NCBI RefSeq assembly: GCF_001405015.1
Contig: NZ_CYZX01000003.1
Span: 62,001-126,000 of the forward strand
DNA from: Clostridium disporicum
Lineage (GTDB): Bacteria > Bacillota > Clostridia > Clostridiales > Clostridiaceae
Length of the DNA stretch: 64,000 bases
Reading direction: 5' to 3'
Shown: one piece after another, positions 35,614 to 44,816 of the stretch
Layout of the letters: each line of letters opens with the position of its first letter
How positions within the stretch are numbered: the stretch's first letter is position 1
Notes under the pieces: model-generated
Databases searched by the model: none
Told to the model about the DNA's origin: nothing
What the model saw: the letters and a program-made list of their open reading frames with translations, nothing else
Program-made: the position numbers and the translations under genes

Positions 35614-35653
35614 AAATTAGCATATATATCTCCATAAATATACATGCTAATTT
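35614..35653 (-). terminator. Terminator of the propeller histidine kinase gene
   Basis: AAATTAGCAT / ATGCTAATTT outer stem with further pairing inside, then TTTTTATT on the minus strand. About 35 bases past the kinase stop. Confidence 0.75.
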
Positions 35654-35689
35654 ATTTTAATTATTAAGTTGTAAAGTTACCTTCTAGAA

Positions 35690-38600
35690 TTAAACTAAAG
35701 GTAAAGTTATTGTAAATTTACTTCCCTGATTTTCTTCACTTTCTAATGAAACATTACCATTATGAAGCTCTACTATATATTTAACTAATGTTAAACCTAT
35801 CCCACTACTACTTACTTTAGTTGAATCAGAACCTTTTCCTTGCTCAAATCTGTTAAAAATGAACTCTTGGTCATCTTTTGATATACCAAGTCCAGTATCT
35901 TCAACAGAAATGCTTACAAAATTCTCATTTTCTTTAATTACAATACTAATTCTTCCACCACTTTCAGTGAATTTAACCGCATTTCCAATAAGATTTATAA
36001 TACATCTTTCTATTTCTTTTGGGTCGCAACATATTGTTTTTTCTTCTATCTCTGGGTCAATTATTAGTTCAAGTCCTTTTTCTTTTATATAATCGCTCAT
36101 ATTAAGAGCTGTTTCTTCTACTAAATAAACTATATCTACATTATCTTGTTTATTTATTTTATAAGCTCCAGACTCTATCTTTGAACTATCTATAATATCA
36201 TTTATAATCTTTAATAAATTATTAGAGCTTTTCTTTATTACATCCATATAATGTTTTGCTTTTTCTTTAGTAACATTTCCACTATCCTCTAAAGAATTTA
36301 ACAATTGTAAAACAGATAATATTATATTTATAGGAGTTCTTAACTCGTGAGAAAGATTTACAAAATAATCATTTTTAAATTTCTCATTTTTTAAACTTCT
36401 TTCATATAATTTTTTATTTTCATCCATCTGACGATTTATTTCTTTAGTCTGTTTTTCAACTATAGCTTTTAATAATTTAACTCTGTTCCATATAAAGTAG
36501 ATTATAGCTAAAAAAATAAAAATATAAAAACAATATGCTGCTTTAGTTTTCCAAATAGGACTATTTATCGTAAAATTTAAACTTGTTTCTTCTGTAATGT
36601 CTCCAGTATTATTCATAGCCTTTACTTTAAAAGTGTAGTTACCTGGTGATAATAATGTATAGTTTGAAAATAACCCTCTATTAATATATTTCCACTCATC
36701 ATCTACTCCTTCAAGCTTGTATAAATAATTTATCTCTCCTAATCTTCCATACTCAGGAAGGAAATATTGAAACATTATGTTGTTCTCATTGTACTTTAAA
36801 TTTAGGTTCTTATCTCCCAAAGTAATTAACTCACCATTTATTCTTACTTTTCCTATTACAACATTTTCATTTCTATATGTATCTTCATTAATCTCCATTG
36901 GATTAAAAGATACTACTCCAGTAGATGTTCCAAATAGTACCTGACCACACTCCATATTTAAGCTTACCCCTCTATTGAAGTGGCTTCCTTGAATTCCATC
37001 TATTTCAGAAAAATTTATAAATTTATTTTCTTCAATATTAAATTTACTTAATCCATTATTTGTTCCTAGCCATAAGTTTCCACAACTATCTATTTCAATT
37101 GAATTTATATAATCACTAACTAGTCCATCTTTTTGAGAATATCTTATAAATGTTTCAGTTTCTATATCAAATTTATTTAATCCTGAATTTGTTCCTATCC
37201 ACAAAACTCCATTTCCATCACCTTCTATACAATTTACAAAGTCATAGCTAATAGAAGTGATGTCTTTACTTGTTACATAGTTTTTTATAATACCATCAGT
37301 TTTATGAAATTTTATAAGTCCGCTATATCGTTCTCCCGCTAGCCATAATATATCTTTATCTCTTTCATCTTGAAAGATATCTACAACTCTATAATTATCT
37401 ATTCCTTTCTCTTGAAAATTCTCATTGTAGTTTACTAATTCATATGTTCCATTTTCACTTTTAAAAAAACCATTATTAGTACCTATCCACAAATCATATC
37501 CATCATTAAAAATAGTTAATATTTCATTAGTATACTCTTCTCTTAAGTCTCTAGTTACGTTACATTCTATCTTTCTTGTATCTTTATATAAAACATCTAC
37601 CCCTCTATCTGTAGATATTACAAATCTATTTTTTTCAATCTCGAAAATATTATTTATTTTATTACTAGATAATGAGTTATTATTATTCTCATCATATATA
37701 TATCTAACAGTCTCTTTAGTTTCTACAATAAAGTTTATTATTCCATTACTCTCTGTACCTATCCATAAATCGTTATTACTATCCTCGATTATAGATGTTA
37801 TACTACTATATGGTATATCCATTTTCCTTAAAGCGTCATTTATGCTATTACTAAACTGTTGAGCTGTATTTAATATGCTCACTCCATTATCAGTTCCTAT
37901 CCATAAAACTCCATTTCTATCTTGAAATAAACAGGTGATAGAATTACTAATTAGACTAGTATTAAATGCTATGTCTTTTTTGTAAGTTTCAATTGTATTA
38001 TTTTGTTCATTATATTTTACTAGTCCATCTGAGGTTCCAAGCCATACATTGCCTTCAATATCACATAGTACTGTAACGATACTGTTTTCTATACTATCAT
38101 CAAATCTAACTTTATAAATATTAGTTTTTTTATCAAATACATTATGTTTATATATCCCACTTTTACTAGCAACCCACATATATCCATCTATACTTCTACC
38201 AATTGCGTATATTTGCTTAGAATTTTCTTCCCCAAAATTCTTAGCATAATAATCTAATTCATTTATATTTATTCCACCTATACCACATTTAGTAGCTATC
38301 CATAAAAATCCATTTTCATCTTCACTTATATCAGTAATATAATTATTAGCAATTTCATTATCCCTATCATTCCAATAATATTTAACAAATTTATCACTTT
38401 CGGAATCATACCTATTTAACCCTGAAGCTGTTCCTACCCACATAGTATTATTACTATCTTTATAAATATCTGTTATATATGGGCTGCTCAAGTTATTTTT
38501 ATCACCATAGCAAACTATATTTTCTGTTTCACCATCAATGATATTTAAACCGCCATAAGTTCCAACCCATATATACCCCTGCTCATCCTCCGCAATACTT

Positions 38601-38914
38601 GTTATATATGTAGAACTCAAACCATCTTCTGTGCTGTTTTCATAATTATAAACTTTTACCCCATTTCCATCATATTGATTTAACCCATCTTCAGTTCCTA
38701 TCCATATATACCCCTTAGAATCTTGAAAAATACAAGTTATAGCATTACTAGATAAACCATCTTTCATAGATATATTTTGAAAGTTAACTTTGCCATTATC
38801 TAAATTTTTTTTATTGGAAAGATTAATTTCATCAGCTAGTACTACTGTATTATAAAAAATGCTTATAAAAAATACTATTAAGATTATTGCTGTATATCTT
38901 ACACGTTTAGTCAT
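35690..38914 (-). CDS. Two-component-propeller sensor histidine kinase
   Basis: A 1074-residue sensor. A signal anchor (about 7-27) is followed by many Reg_prop repeats (about 45-690; repeated units like GYIWIGTEDGLNQYD) that should form extracellular beta-propellers, a Y_Y_Y domain (about 700-780), one membrane helix (about 785-805), then the kinase with LSHELRTPIN (His near 855), N box NLIGNAVKFTESG, G1 DTGLGIS and G2 GIGLTLVK. Unlike the Bacteroides hybrid type it has no receiver or AraC domain, so it must signal through a separate regulator that is not adjacent. Such sensors often respond to carbohydrates. Ligand unknown. Confidence 0.92.
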   Translation of the reverse strand: MTKRVRYTAIILIVFFISIFYNTVVLADEINLSNKKNLDNGKVNFQNISMKDGLSSNAITCIFQDSKGYIWIGTEDGLNQYDGNGVKVYNYENSTEDGLSSTYITSIAEDEQGYIWVGTYGGLNIIDGETENIVCYGDKNNLSSPYITDIYKDSNNTMWVGTASGLNRYDSESDKFVKYYWNDRDNEIANNYITDISEDENGFLWIATKCGIGGININELDYYAKNFGEENSKQIYAIGRSIDGYMWVASKSGIYKHNVFDKKTNIYKVRFDDSIENSIVTVLCDIEGNVWLGTSDGLVKYNEQNNTIETYKKDIAFNTSLISNSITCLFQDRNGVLWIGTDNGVSILNTAQQFSNSINDALRKMDIPYSSITSIIEDSNNDLWIGTESNGIINFIVETKETVRYIYDENNNNSLSSNKINNIFEIEKNRFVISTDRGVDVLYKDTRKIECNVTRDLREEYTNEILTIFNDGYDLWIGTNNGFFKSENGTYELVNYNENFQEKGIDNYRVVDIFQDERDKDILWLAGERYSGLIKFHKTDGIIKNYVTSKDITSISYDFVNCIEGDGNGVLWIGTNSGLNKFDIETETFIRYSQKDGLVSDYINSIEIDSCGNLWLGTNNGLSKFNIEENKFINFSEIDGIQGSHFNRGVSLNMECGQVLFGTSTGVVSFNPMEINEDTYRNENVVIGKVRINGELITLGDKNLNLKYNENNIMFQYFLPEYGRLGEINYLYKLEGVDDEWKYINRGLFSNYTLLSPGNYTFKVKAMNNTGDITEETSLNFTINSPIWKTKAAYCFYIFIFLAIIYFIWNRVKLLKAIVEKQTKEINRQMDENKKLYERSLKNEKFKNDYFVNLSHELRTPINIILSVLQLLNSLEDSGNVTKEKAKHYMDVIKKSSNNLLKIINDIIDSSKIESGAYKINKQDNVDIVYLVEETALNMSDYIKEKGLELIIDPEIEEKTICCDPKEIERCIINLIGNAVKFTESGGRISIVIKENENFVSISVEDTGLGISKDDQEFIFNRFEQGKGSDSTKVSSSGIGLTLVKYIVELHNGNVSLESEENQGSKFTITLPLV

Positions 38915-39034
38915 TTTTTGCCCCCATCGCTATAATATAGTATTATCCCCTCCATAATTTTAACATTATTTACTATTTTCATCAATATTTCCCGATAGTT
39001 TTTCGCTAATATCTTTAATTTCTAGTGTCTAAGT

Positions 39035-39502
39035 TTATCTAAATCCGAAAATAGGTTGTAAGTTATCCCTATCATATAATCCATTGGCAGCTTTTATATA
39101 GTATATTGCTGCTGTTACATTTAGAACATTTGCAGTAATTAAGTCTATATTAGGTTGAATCGAATAATCAGCTCCATTATTTATATCTTCATATGCTAGG
39201 TTATAATTAATCATTGCAAGCTGAGCTGATAATAATCCAGTTATTAAAAATATATAGACTGCCTGCTTTACCAAAGTATCTGCTTCTATTTGAAGTTCAT
39301 TATTTGTAAAATGTGTCTCAACTAGTTCAACTCCTAATAATGCAGCTTTATATAGTAATACTTGTCCATATATATTTAGTATTATTACTGATTGTTGTAC
39401 AGCAAGAAGTTGTAACTTTTCACTTTCTTTATCATTATAATAAGTAGATTTCTCTTGCTTATCTCTTTTTCTTTTTTTATATTTAAAAGATTTTTTTCCC
39501 AT
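39035..39502 (-). CDS. Uncharacterised hydrophobic helical protein
   Basis: About 155 residues. A very basic, polar N-terminus (MGKKSFKYKKRKRDKQEK) is followed by three long amphipathic or hydrophobic helices: about 32-63, 72-105 and 112-140. The start is put at the ATG after AAGGG; a longer frame upstream looks non-native. The plan (charged, disordered head and three helices rich in Ala, Leu, Ile and Tyr) is like that of the protein at 50755-51261, and I suspect one clostridial family. I cannot name a function. The flanking genes are a sensor kinase and the Bce transporter. Confidence 0.6.
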   Translation of the reverse strand: MGKKSFKYKKRKRDKQEKSTYYNDKESEKLQLLAVQQSVIILNIYGQVLLYKAALLGVELVETHFTNNELQIEADTLVKQAVYIFLITGLLSAQLAMINYNLAYEDINNGADYSIQPNIDLITANVLNVTAAIYYIKAANGLYDRDNLQPIFGFR

Positions 39503-39645
39503 AATAACAACCCTTTGTCTGTACTCATACTCTATATTATTTAATATATTTTTTATTTGCTCCAACCTTGAAGTAATAATCGAAAAAGACCATATTAAAA
39601 TCATTTCAATTTCTTAAAATGGATTTTAACATAGCCTTTATTTAT

Positions 39646-41700
39646 CTATTTTGAATTTTTAATTATAATCTTATATCCTGTATATGTTGTATAAAAATAT
39701 CCTCCATAAACGACAATAAGTATTCCTAAAGTCATTAATGCTGTTGGTACAATATTAGGTTTTCCATATAAAGCTATAAATTTATTAACTACCGATATTC
39801 CAACTATTGAGCTTACTATTGCAAGTGTTAATGGCATTGCAAAATAAATTACTGTTTGAGTAAATATAGTTTTATTTATCATCTTTTCTGTTGCACCAAT
39901 TTTCTTTAATGCCTTGTATCTATCACTACTATCACTAGCTTCTGATAATTGTTGAAGAGCTAAAACCGCTGCACTAGAAATTAAAAATACAATTCCTAAA
40001 TATAATCCCATATAAAGTATCATTGTAGTCAGCCCTTTACTTTGTTCATAAAGCTGCTTCTTTGTATATCTTAACATTGGTAGATTATGAATTTCATCTT
40101 TCTCTCCTCTAGTATAACTACTACTAAGTGCTCCTTCACTCTTATATCCACTTAAAGAATCAAATAAACTAATCATTTCCTCTTCTTCTGTAGGATTATT
40201 AGGATTCTTATAATTCATATTCATATATGCTGAATCTAAAGTCATATCTTTAAAATCATCTGGCACTATAATAGTTAACACATTATCTGCTATTTCAGAG
40301 TTATATACTGCTTCGCTTAAATATTCTTTATTAGCTACCTTATACTCTTTTCCAGCTATGCTAATCTGTGGATTACTTTCAATAAAGTTTTTTACTGAAT
40401 CTTTCGCTGATGTAAAATTAGATGTAACTAATATTTCATTATCACTTATATTTAATGGCTCTTCACCATATAAACTTCTTATTTTATTATAATCTGAAAT
40501 CTTAATAGCATCTATATATTCCCATCTGTGCTTTCCATCATCTAAGCTCCTTTTAAACTCTCCTACTGCATAATCCTTTAGTATAGTGTTAGCATCTATC
40601 CCATTAATTACATATCCATTAATAAATATAGGTTCACTATAAGAAAATTCATAATTAATTTCTTTTAATACATCCTCCATACTTTTATAAGTGCTATCTT
40701 CATCTGTAAATAACTTTATTGAAGCATCATATGGAGCAACTATACCTTTTTCTAAAGCACTTTTGAAGCTTAACCCTGTTGATAAAAGTACTATAGTTAT
40801 AAATAACATAAGTGAAATTACTGTCATTGATACAAAATTAGTATTTACTTTACTACTTATTTGCCTTGTAACAAAAATATTTAACTTTTTAAGATATATA
40901 TTCTTACTTCTTTGAATTATTGATAATAAAAATCCTGAAATTCCATAGAAAAATCCTGCTGTTCCTATTACACCTAATACTATTGAAAGCTTAAATCCTA
41001 GCTTTTCCATATTTAGTCCACTTTTACTTACTAAATAATATGCTGTAAATAAAATTATCATAGATATGATAAATATAATTGATGAAACTATCGGATTTTT
41101 TATTTTAATATCTTCACTTTTTCTTGCTGCAGTTAACATATCAATTAATTTATATTTTGATATAATTCTCGTATTAAATATCATTAAAACACCAAATATT
41201 AAAGCAAAATATAATACTGTTTTTAAAATAGCACTACCTGATACTACAAATTTAAATTCAGACATTCCAACTTCAAATAATTTAGCTGTAAACAATGATA
41301 GACCTTGTGATACACCTAATCCTAATAATAAACCTGATAAAAGAGATAATACTCCTACTATTAAAGTTTCACTTAATAATATCTTTGATATTTTTCTCTT
41401 ACTCATTCCAAGTGTCATATAAATTCCAAGTTCTTTTTTTCTTTTCTTTATTAAGAAATTATTTGCATATAGAATTAATCCACCTAAAACAAATGATACA
41501 AATACTGAAACATATGATATTAAAGTCGTTATAAGTGCTATATATTCTGCTTGATTTTTATTAATATCTAATAATGCTTTTTGTGATTCTATAGAGTTAA
41601 AGCTATAAAATATACATACAGCAAAAGATATTGTTAAAAAGTATATTGCATAATCCTTAAAACTTCTTTTTACATTATTTATAGCTATCTTAGAATACAT
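39646..41700 (-). CDS. BceB-type ABC transporter permease
   Basis: About 685 residues with ten membrane helices and a large extracellular domain of some 200 residues between helices seven and eight (about 310-520), the hallmark of BceB/VraG permeases. Two FtsX-type permease regions are seen, around 55-300 and 555-680. These proteins free lipid II-cycle intermediates from bacitracin or lantibiotics and also tell the BceS kinase about transport flux. It overlaps the ATPase gene by a few bases. Start choice among TTG and ATG codons behind GGAGGTG is uncertain by six to eighteen bases. Confidence 0.92.
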   Translation of the reverse strand: MYSKIAINNVKRSFKDYAIYFLTISFAVCIFYSFNSIESQKALLDINKNQAEYIALITTLISYVSVFVSFVLGGLILYANNFLIKKRKKELGIYMTLGMSKRKISKILLSETLIVGVLSLLSGLLLGLGVSQGLSLFTAKLFEVGMSEFKFVVSGSAILKTVLYFALIFGVLMIFNTRIISKYKLIDMLTAARKSEDIKIKNPIVSSIIFIISMIILFTAYYLVSKSGLNMEKLGFKLSIVLGVIGTAGFFYGISGFLLSIIQRSKNIYLKKLNIFVTRQISSKVNTNFVSMTVISLMLFITIVLLSTGLSFKSALEKGIVAPYDASIKLFTDEDSTYKSMEDVLKEINYEFSYSEPIFINGYVINGIDANTILKDYAVGEFKRSLDDGKHRWEYIDAIKISDYNKIRSLYGEEPLNISDNEILVTSNFTSAKDSVKNFIESNPQISIAGKEYKVANKEYLSEAVYNSEIADNVLTIIVPDDFKDMTLDSAYMNMNYKNPNNPTEEEEMISLFDSLSGYKSEGALSSSYTRGEKDEIHNLPMLRYTKKQLYEQSKGLTTMILYMGLYLGIVFLISSAAVLALQQLSEASDSSDRYKALKKIGATEKMINKTIFTQTVIYFAMPLTLAIVSSIVGISVVNKFIALYGKPNIVPTALMTLGILIVVYGGYFYTTYTGYKIIIKNSK

Positions 41701-42457
41701 TCTCAACATCACCTCCAAGCAGAGTTACAACTTCAATTATTCTATTAAAGAATTCTTTTCTTGAATCGTTTCCTCTTACTAACTCATTAAAAACTTTTCC
41801 ATCTTTTATAAATAGAATTCTATGAGCATAACTTGCTGTAAAAGCATCATGAGTAACCATAAGTATTGTAGCATCTAAATCTTTATTTAATTTTTCGAAA
41901 GAATCTAATAATAATCTTGATGACTTAGAATCTAGTGCTCCTGTTGGTTCATCTGCTAAGATTAATGATGGGTCAGTTACAATTGCTCTAGCAGATGCAA
42001 CTCTTTGCTTTTGTCCTCCTGACATTTGATATGGATATTTATTTAATACTTCCTCTATTCCAAGATTTTTTGAAACATTTTTTATTTTTTCATCTATTAA
42101 ACTCGGCTTAACTCCTTGTATAGTCAATGCTAAAGCTATATTTTCATATGCAGTTAATGTATCTAAAAGATTAAAGTCTTGAAATATAAACCCTAATTCA
42201 TCTTTTCTAAAATTTTCTAATTGCTTTGATTTCATCTTAGTTATATCTTTATCATTTATTATTATATTACCTGTAGTTACTGTATCTATAGTTGAAATAC
42301 AATTAAGCAGTGTTGTCTTTCCAGATCCTGATGGACCCATTATTCCAACAAATTCCCCTTTATCAACTCTAAAGCTAATATTATCTATAGCCTTTGTTAT
42401 ATTATCTTTATTTCCATAATACTTTTCTACTTTCTCTACTTTTAATATGTTCCTCAC
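41690..42457 (-). CDS. BceA-type ABC transporter ATP-binding protein
   Basis: About 255 residues. Walker A GPSGSGKT, Q-loop FIFQDFNLL, signature MSGGQKQR, Walker B LILADEP and the switch His in MVTHDA are all intact, in the MacB/BceA style. GGAGG lies eight bases before a GTG that I take as start (fifth codon inside the longest frame). With the permease it forms the detoxification and sensing pump of the module. An inverted repeat at 42576-42630 is a candidate site for its response regulator. Confidence 0.93.
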   Translation of the reverse strand: MRNILKVEKVEKYYGNKDNITKAIDNISFRVDKGEFVGIMGPSGSGKTTLLNCISTIDTVTTGNIIINDKDITKMKSKQLENFRKDELGFIFQDFNLLDTLTAYENIALALTIQGVKPSLIDEKIKNVSKNLGIEEVLNKYPYQMSGGQKQRVASARAIVTDPSLILADEPTGALDSKSSRLLLDSFEKLNKDLDATILMVTHDAFTASYAHRILFIKDGKVFNELVRGNDSRKEFFNRIIEVVTLLGGDVENVF

Positions 42458-42575
42458 TCTTCCTACCTCCAAAATTTATAATAAATTTAACTTCTTGCAT
42501 TTTTCTTTTTATATTTAAATTCTTTAATATTGCTTTCAACATAATTTATTCTATACTAAAATATCATAGCCACAT

Positions 42576-42630
42576 ATTGATTAAGCTTTCATATAAGTTA
42601 CAAATTTGTAAGATAAAATCCTTAATCAAT
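42576..42630 (-). promoter_or_regulatory. Nested palindromes upstream of bceAB, candidate BceR site
   Basis: ATTGATTAAG at 42576-42585 pairs with CTTAATCAAT at 42621-42630, and the perfect palindrome TTACAAATTTGTAA (42598-42611) lies at the centre. The whole is symmetrical about 42604. It sits about 120 bases before the ATPase gene, a likely target of the BceR-like regulator. Confidence 0.5.
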
Positions 42631-42672
42631 ATTGCACATACTTGTATATGAGATATATGAAAATATATCTAT

Positions 42673-42748
42673 GTGGTTATTTTCAAATATAAAAATAACC
42701 ACAGCATATAGTATTAGTAATTATTTTTCTAATATCATATACTATGGT
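42673..42748 (-). terminator. Two hairpins after the BceRS operon
   Basis: GTGGTTATTTT / AAAAATAACCAC (42673-42702) is a near-perfect stem. A second, ATAGTATTAG with CTAATA and ATACTAT, covers about 42706-42748. They lie between the kinase stop and the bceAB promoter region and would separate the two transcripts. Confidence 0.6.
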
Positions 42749-42809
42749 TATCATATTTTTAGTTTTTATAATCTTATTTACTACAATATATAAATACTCT
42801 TAACTAATC

Positions 42810-43820
42810 TTAAAAATCAGTAAATCTTCCTTTTGGAAATACTATATTAACCTTTGTTCCTTCATTTACTTTAGAAGTTATAGTTATTCCAAGTCCTAAT
42901 TTTCTACAAAGATTTTTACAAAGATAAAGACCTATACCTGTAGATTTACCAAATCGCCTTCCATTCTCTCCAGTAAATCCTTTTTCAAAAACTCTATCTA
43001 TATCTTTATCACTTATACCTACACCATTATCTTTTATAGTTAGTACTATATTATTTTCATATTCTTCAGAATAGATTTCTACTACTCCTTTATTAGCTTC
43101 AGAAAATTTAATAGCATTTACTATTACCTGATTTATTATAAATTCAATCCATTTTGCATCACTAAATATCTTTCCACTTACTTCTTTTAGCTCTAATTTA
43201 ATCTTTTTATTTATAAAATCTCTAGAATTTGATTTAATAGATTTCATTACTACTGCTCTTAAATCAAATTCTTTAATTATGTAATCTTTGCTTACATCAC
43301 TACTTCGAGCATAATATAAAACTTGATCAATATAATTTTCTACTTTTCTAATTTCATAATTAACTCTTTCGCTTAATTTACTATCATCATTCTCTAGAAT
43401 TAACTTAGTTGATGATATAGGTGTCTTTATTTCATGAACCCATGTTTCAATATACTCTCTATATTCTAACTGTTCATCTTTAAAATATTTTACTCGTTCA
43501 TTCATATCCTTACTAAGAGTTTTTAAAATATTATTTAATATCTTTCCTTCGATAAAATTAGCTTCATCTATAACCTCTGGTAATAAATACTTTTTATCTA
43601 AATTCTCTAATACATTATTTATACTATCAAAATACCTTTTACTCTTAATTAATTCTATTACTATATAAGATACTAATGGTAAAAACCAAATTGAAAATAC
43701 TATTATTATTATACTTTTAGGCACATTAGCTATATACATAAAAATTGCAACAATAAAAAATAAAACTAAATTTATTATTAGAAAAGGTATCCTTTCTTTT
43801 ATATATTCTACAATATTCAT
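42810..43820 (-). CDS. BceS-type intramembrane-sensing histidine kinase
   Basis: A 336-residue kinase with two membrane helices at 13-31 and 37-57 joined by only a few residues, so there is no extracellular sensor; that is the intramembrane-sensing plan of BceS. The acceptor His129 is in ETWVHEIKTPIS. N box VNAIKFSE, G1 DNGVGIS and G2 STGIGLYLCKNL are present. Its signal comes from the BceB permease. It overlaps the regulator gene by four bases. Confidence 0.93.
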   Translation of the reverse strand: MNIVEYIKERIPFLIINLVLFFIVAIFMYIANVPKSIIIIVFSIWFLPLVSYIVIELIKSKRYFDSINNVLENLDKKYLLPEVIDEANFIEGKILNNILKTLSKDMNERVKYFKDEQLEYREYIETWVHEIKTPISSTKLILENDDSKLSERVNYEIRKVENYIDQVLYYARSSDVSKDYIIKEFDLRAVVMKSIKSNSRDFINKKIKLELKEVSGKIFSDAKWIEFIINQVIVNAIKFSEANKGVVEIYSEEYENNIVLTIKDNGVGISDKDIDRVFEKGFTGENGRRFGKSTGIGLYLCKNLCRKLGLGITITSKVNEGTKVNIVFPKGRFTDF

Positions 43821-44488
43821 ACCATTATATAACCTAACCCTCTTCTTGTTTCAATTATGTTAGATAATCCAATCTCCTCTAGCTTCTTTCTAATTCGTGT
43901 AACATTTACTGATAAAGTATTATCATCAATAAACATCTCACAATTCCAAAGATAATTTATAAGAGATTCCCTTGATACAATTTTTCCTCTATTCTTTATT
44001 AAATATGATAGAATTTTCAATTCATTTTTAGTTAATTCAATAACTTTATCATTATAAACTATAGTTCCATTAGATAAGTTCAACTTCATATCTCCATACT
44101 CCAATACATCTTGAACCGTGGAATTTCTGTATACTCTCTTTAATATAGATTCAATTCTTGCCAATAATATTTGTGTATTATAAGGTTTAGTTATAAAATC
44201 ATCAGCCCCTAAGTTCATACTCATAAGCTCATCAACATCACTATCTCTACTAGTGACTATAATTATAGGAACCTCTGAAAATTTTCGTATCTCTCTACAT
44301 ATATAATACCCATCAAATATAGGTAAGTTTATATCTAATAATATTAAGTTTGGATTTTTACTTTTTACGTAATCAATAATATTAGAAAAGTCATCTGGAA
44401 CTAATACCTCATACCCATACCTAGTTAAAAATACTTTCAACTCTTCCCTAATAGTTACTTCATCTTCTATAATCATAATTTTGGACAT
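43817..44488 (-). CDS. BceR-type response regulator
   Basis: A 223-residue OmpR-family regulator. The receiver has the acidic pair in IIEDE, the acceptor Asp in LILLDINLPIFDG and Lys in ITKPYN. The winged helix covers about 130-222 and ends IETRRGLGYIMV. It should turn on bceAB when the kinase is triggered by a cell-wall antibiotic. First gene of the BceRS unit, ATG start, with a noncoding repeat upstream. Confidence 0.93.
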   Translation of the reverse strand: MSKIMIIEDEVTIREELKVFLTRYGYEVLVPDDFSNIIDYVKSKNPNLILLDINLPIFDGYYICREIRKFSEVPIIIVTSRDSDVDELMSMNLGADDFITKPYNTQILLARIESILKRVYRNSTVQDVLEYGDMKLNLSNGTIVYNDKVIELTKNELKILSYLIKNRGKIVSRESLINYLWNCEMFIDDNTLSVNVTRIRKKLEEIGLSNIIETRRGLGYIMV

Positions 44489-44510
44489 TTCGTTACTCCT
44501 TTAATGAAAC

Positions 44511-44674
44511 ACTTTCAGTTAAGTTCGCCATCAAAATCATAGATTTTGGGTCACTTAATGAAACACTCTACTCACTGACGTTCGTAGGTGTATACTCTGT
44601 ATAACTTCAAGTTACCAAATTACAAATTTGGACTTTCAGTTGACTTCGACCATCAAAATCATAGATTTTGGGTC
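44511..44674. repeat. Direct repeat pair with internal dyads, noncoding
   Basis: The 42-43 bp unit beginning ACTTTCAGTT and ending AGATTTTGGGTC occurs at 44511-44552 and 44632-44674 with few changes. Each copy holds an imperfect dyad GACCATCAAAATC / GATTTTGGGTC. AATGAAACACT also occurs twice (from about 44503 and 44558), and CCAAATT-AC-AAATTTGG lies at about 44615. No open frame is present. It looks like a small dispersed element rather than a regulatory site. Confidence 0.65.
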
Positions 44675-44816
44675 TTACTTATATTTTACAACAAAATCTT
44701 ATAAAATATCTTAAGTTAATCTTAATATTAATTTAAAGTATTTTAATATTCTATATTTAATACAAATTAAAACACCTACTTATATAGCAGGTGTTTACTT
44801 GTCTATCTATATTAAA

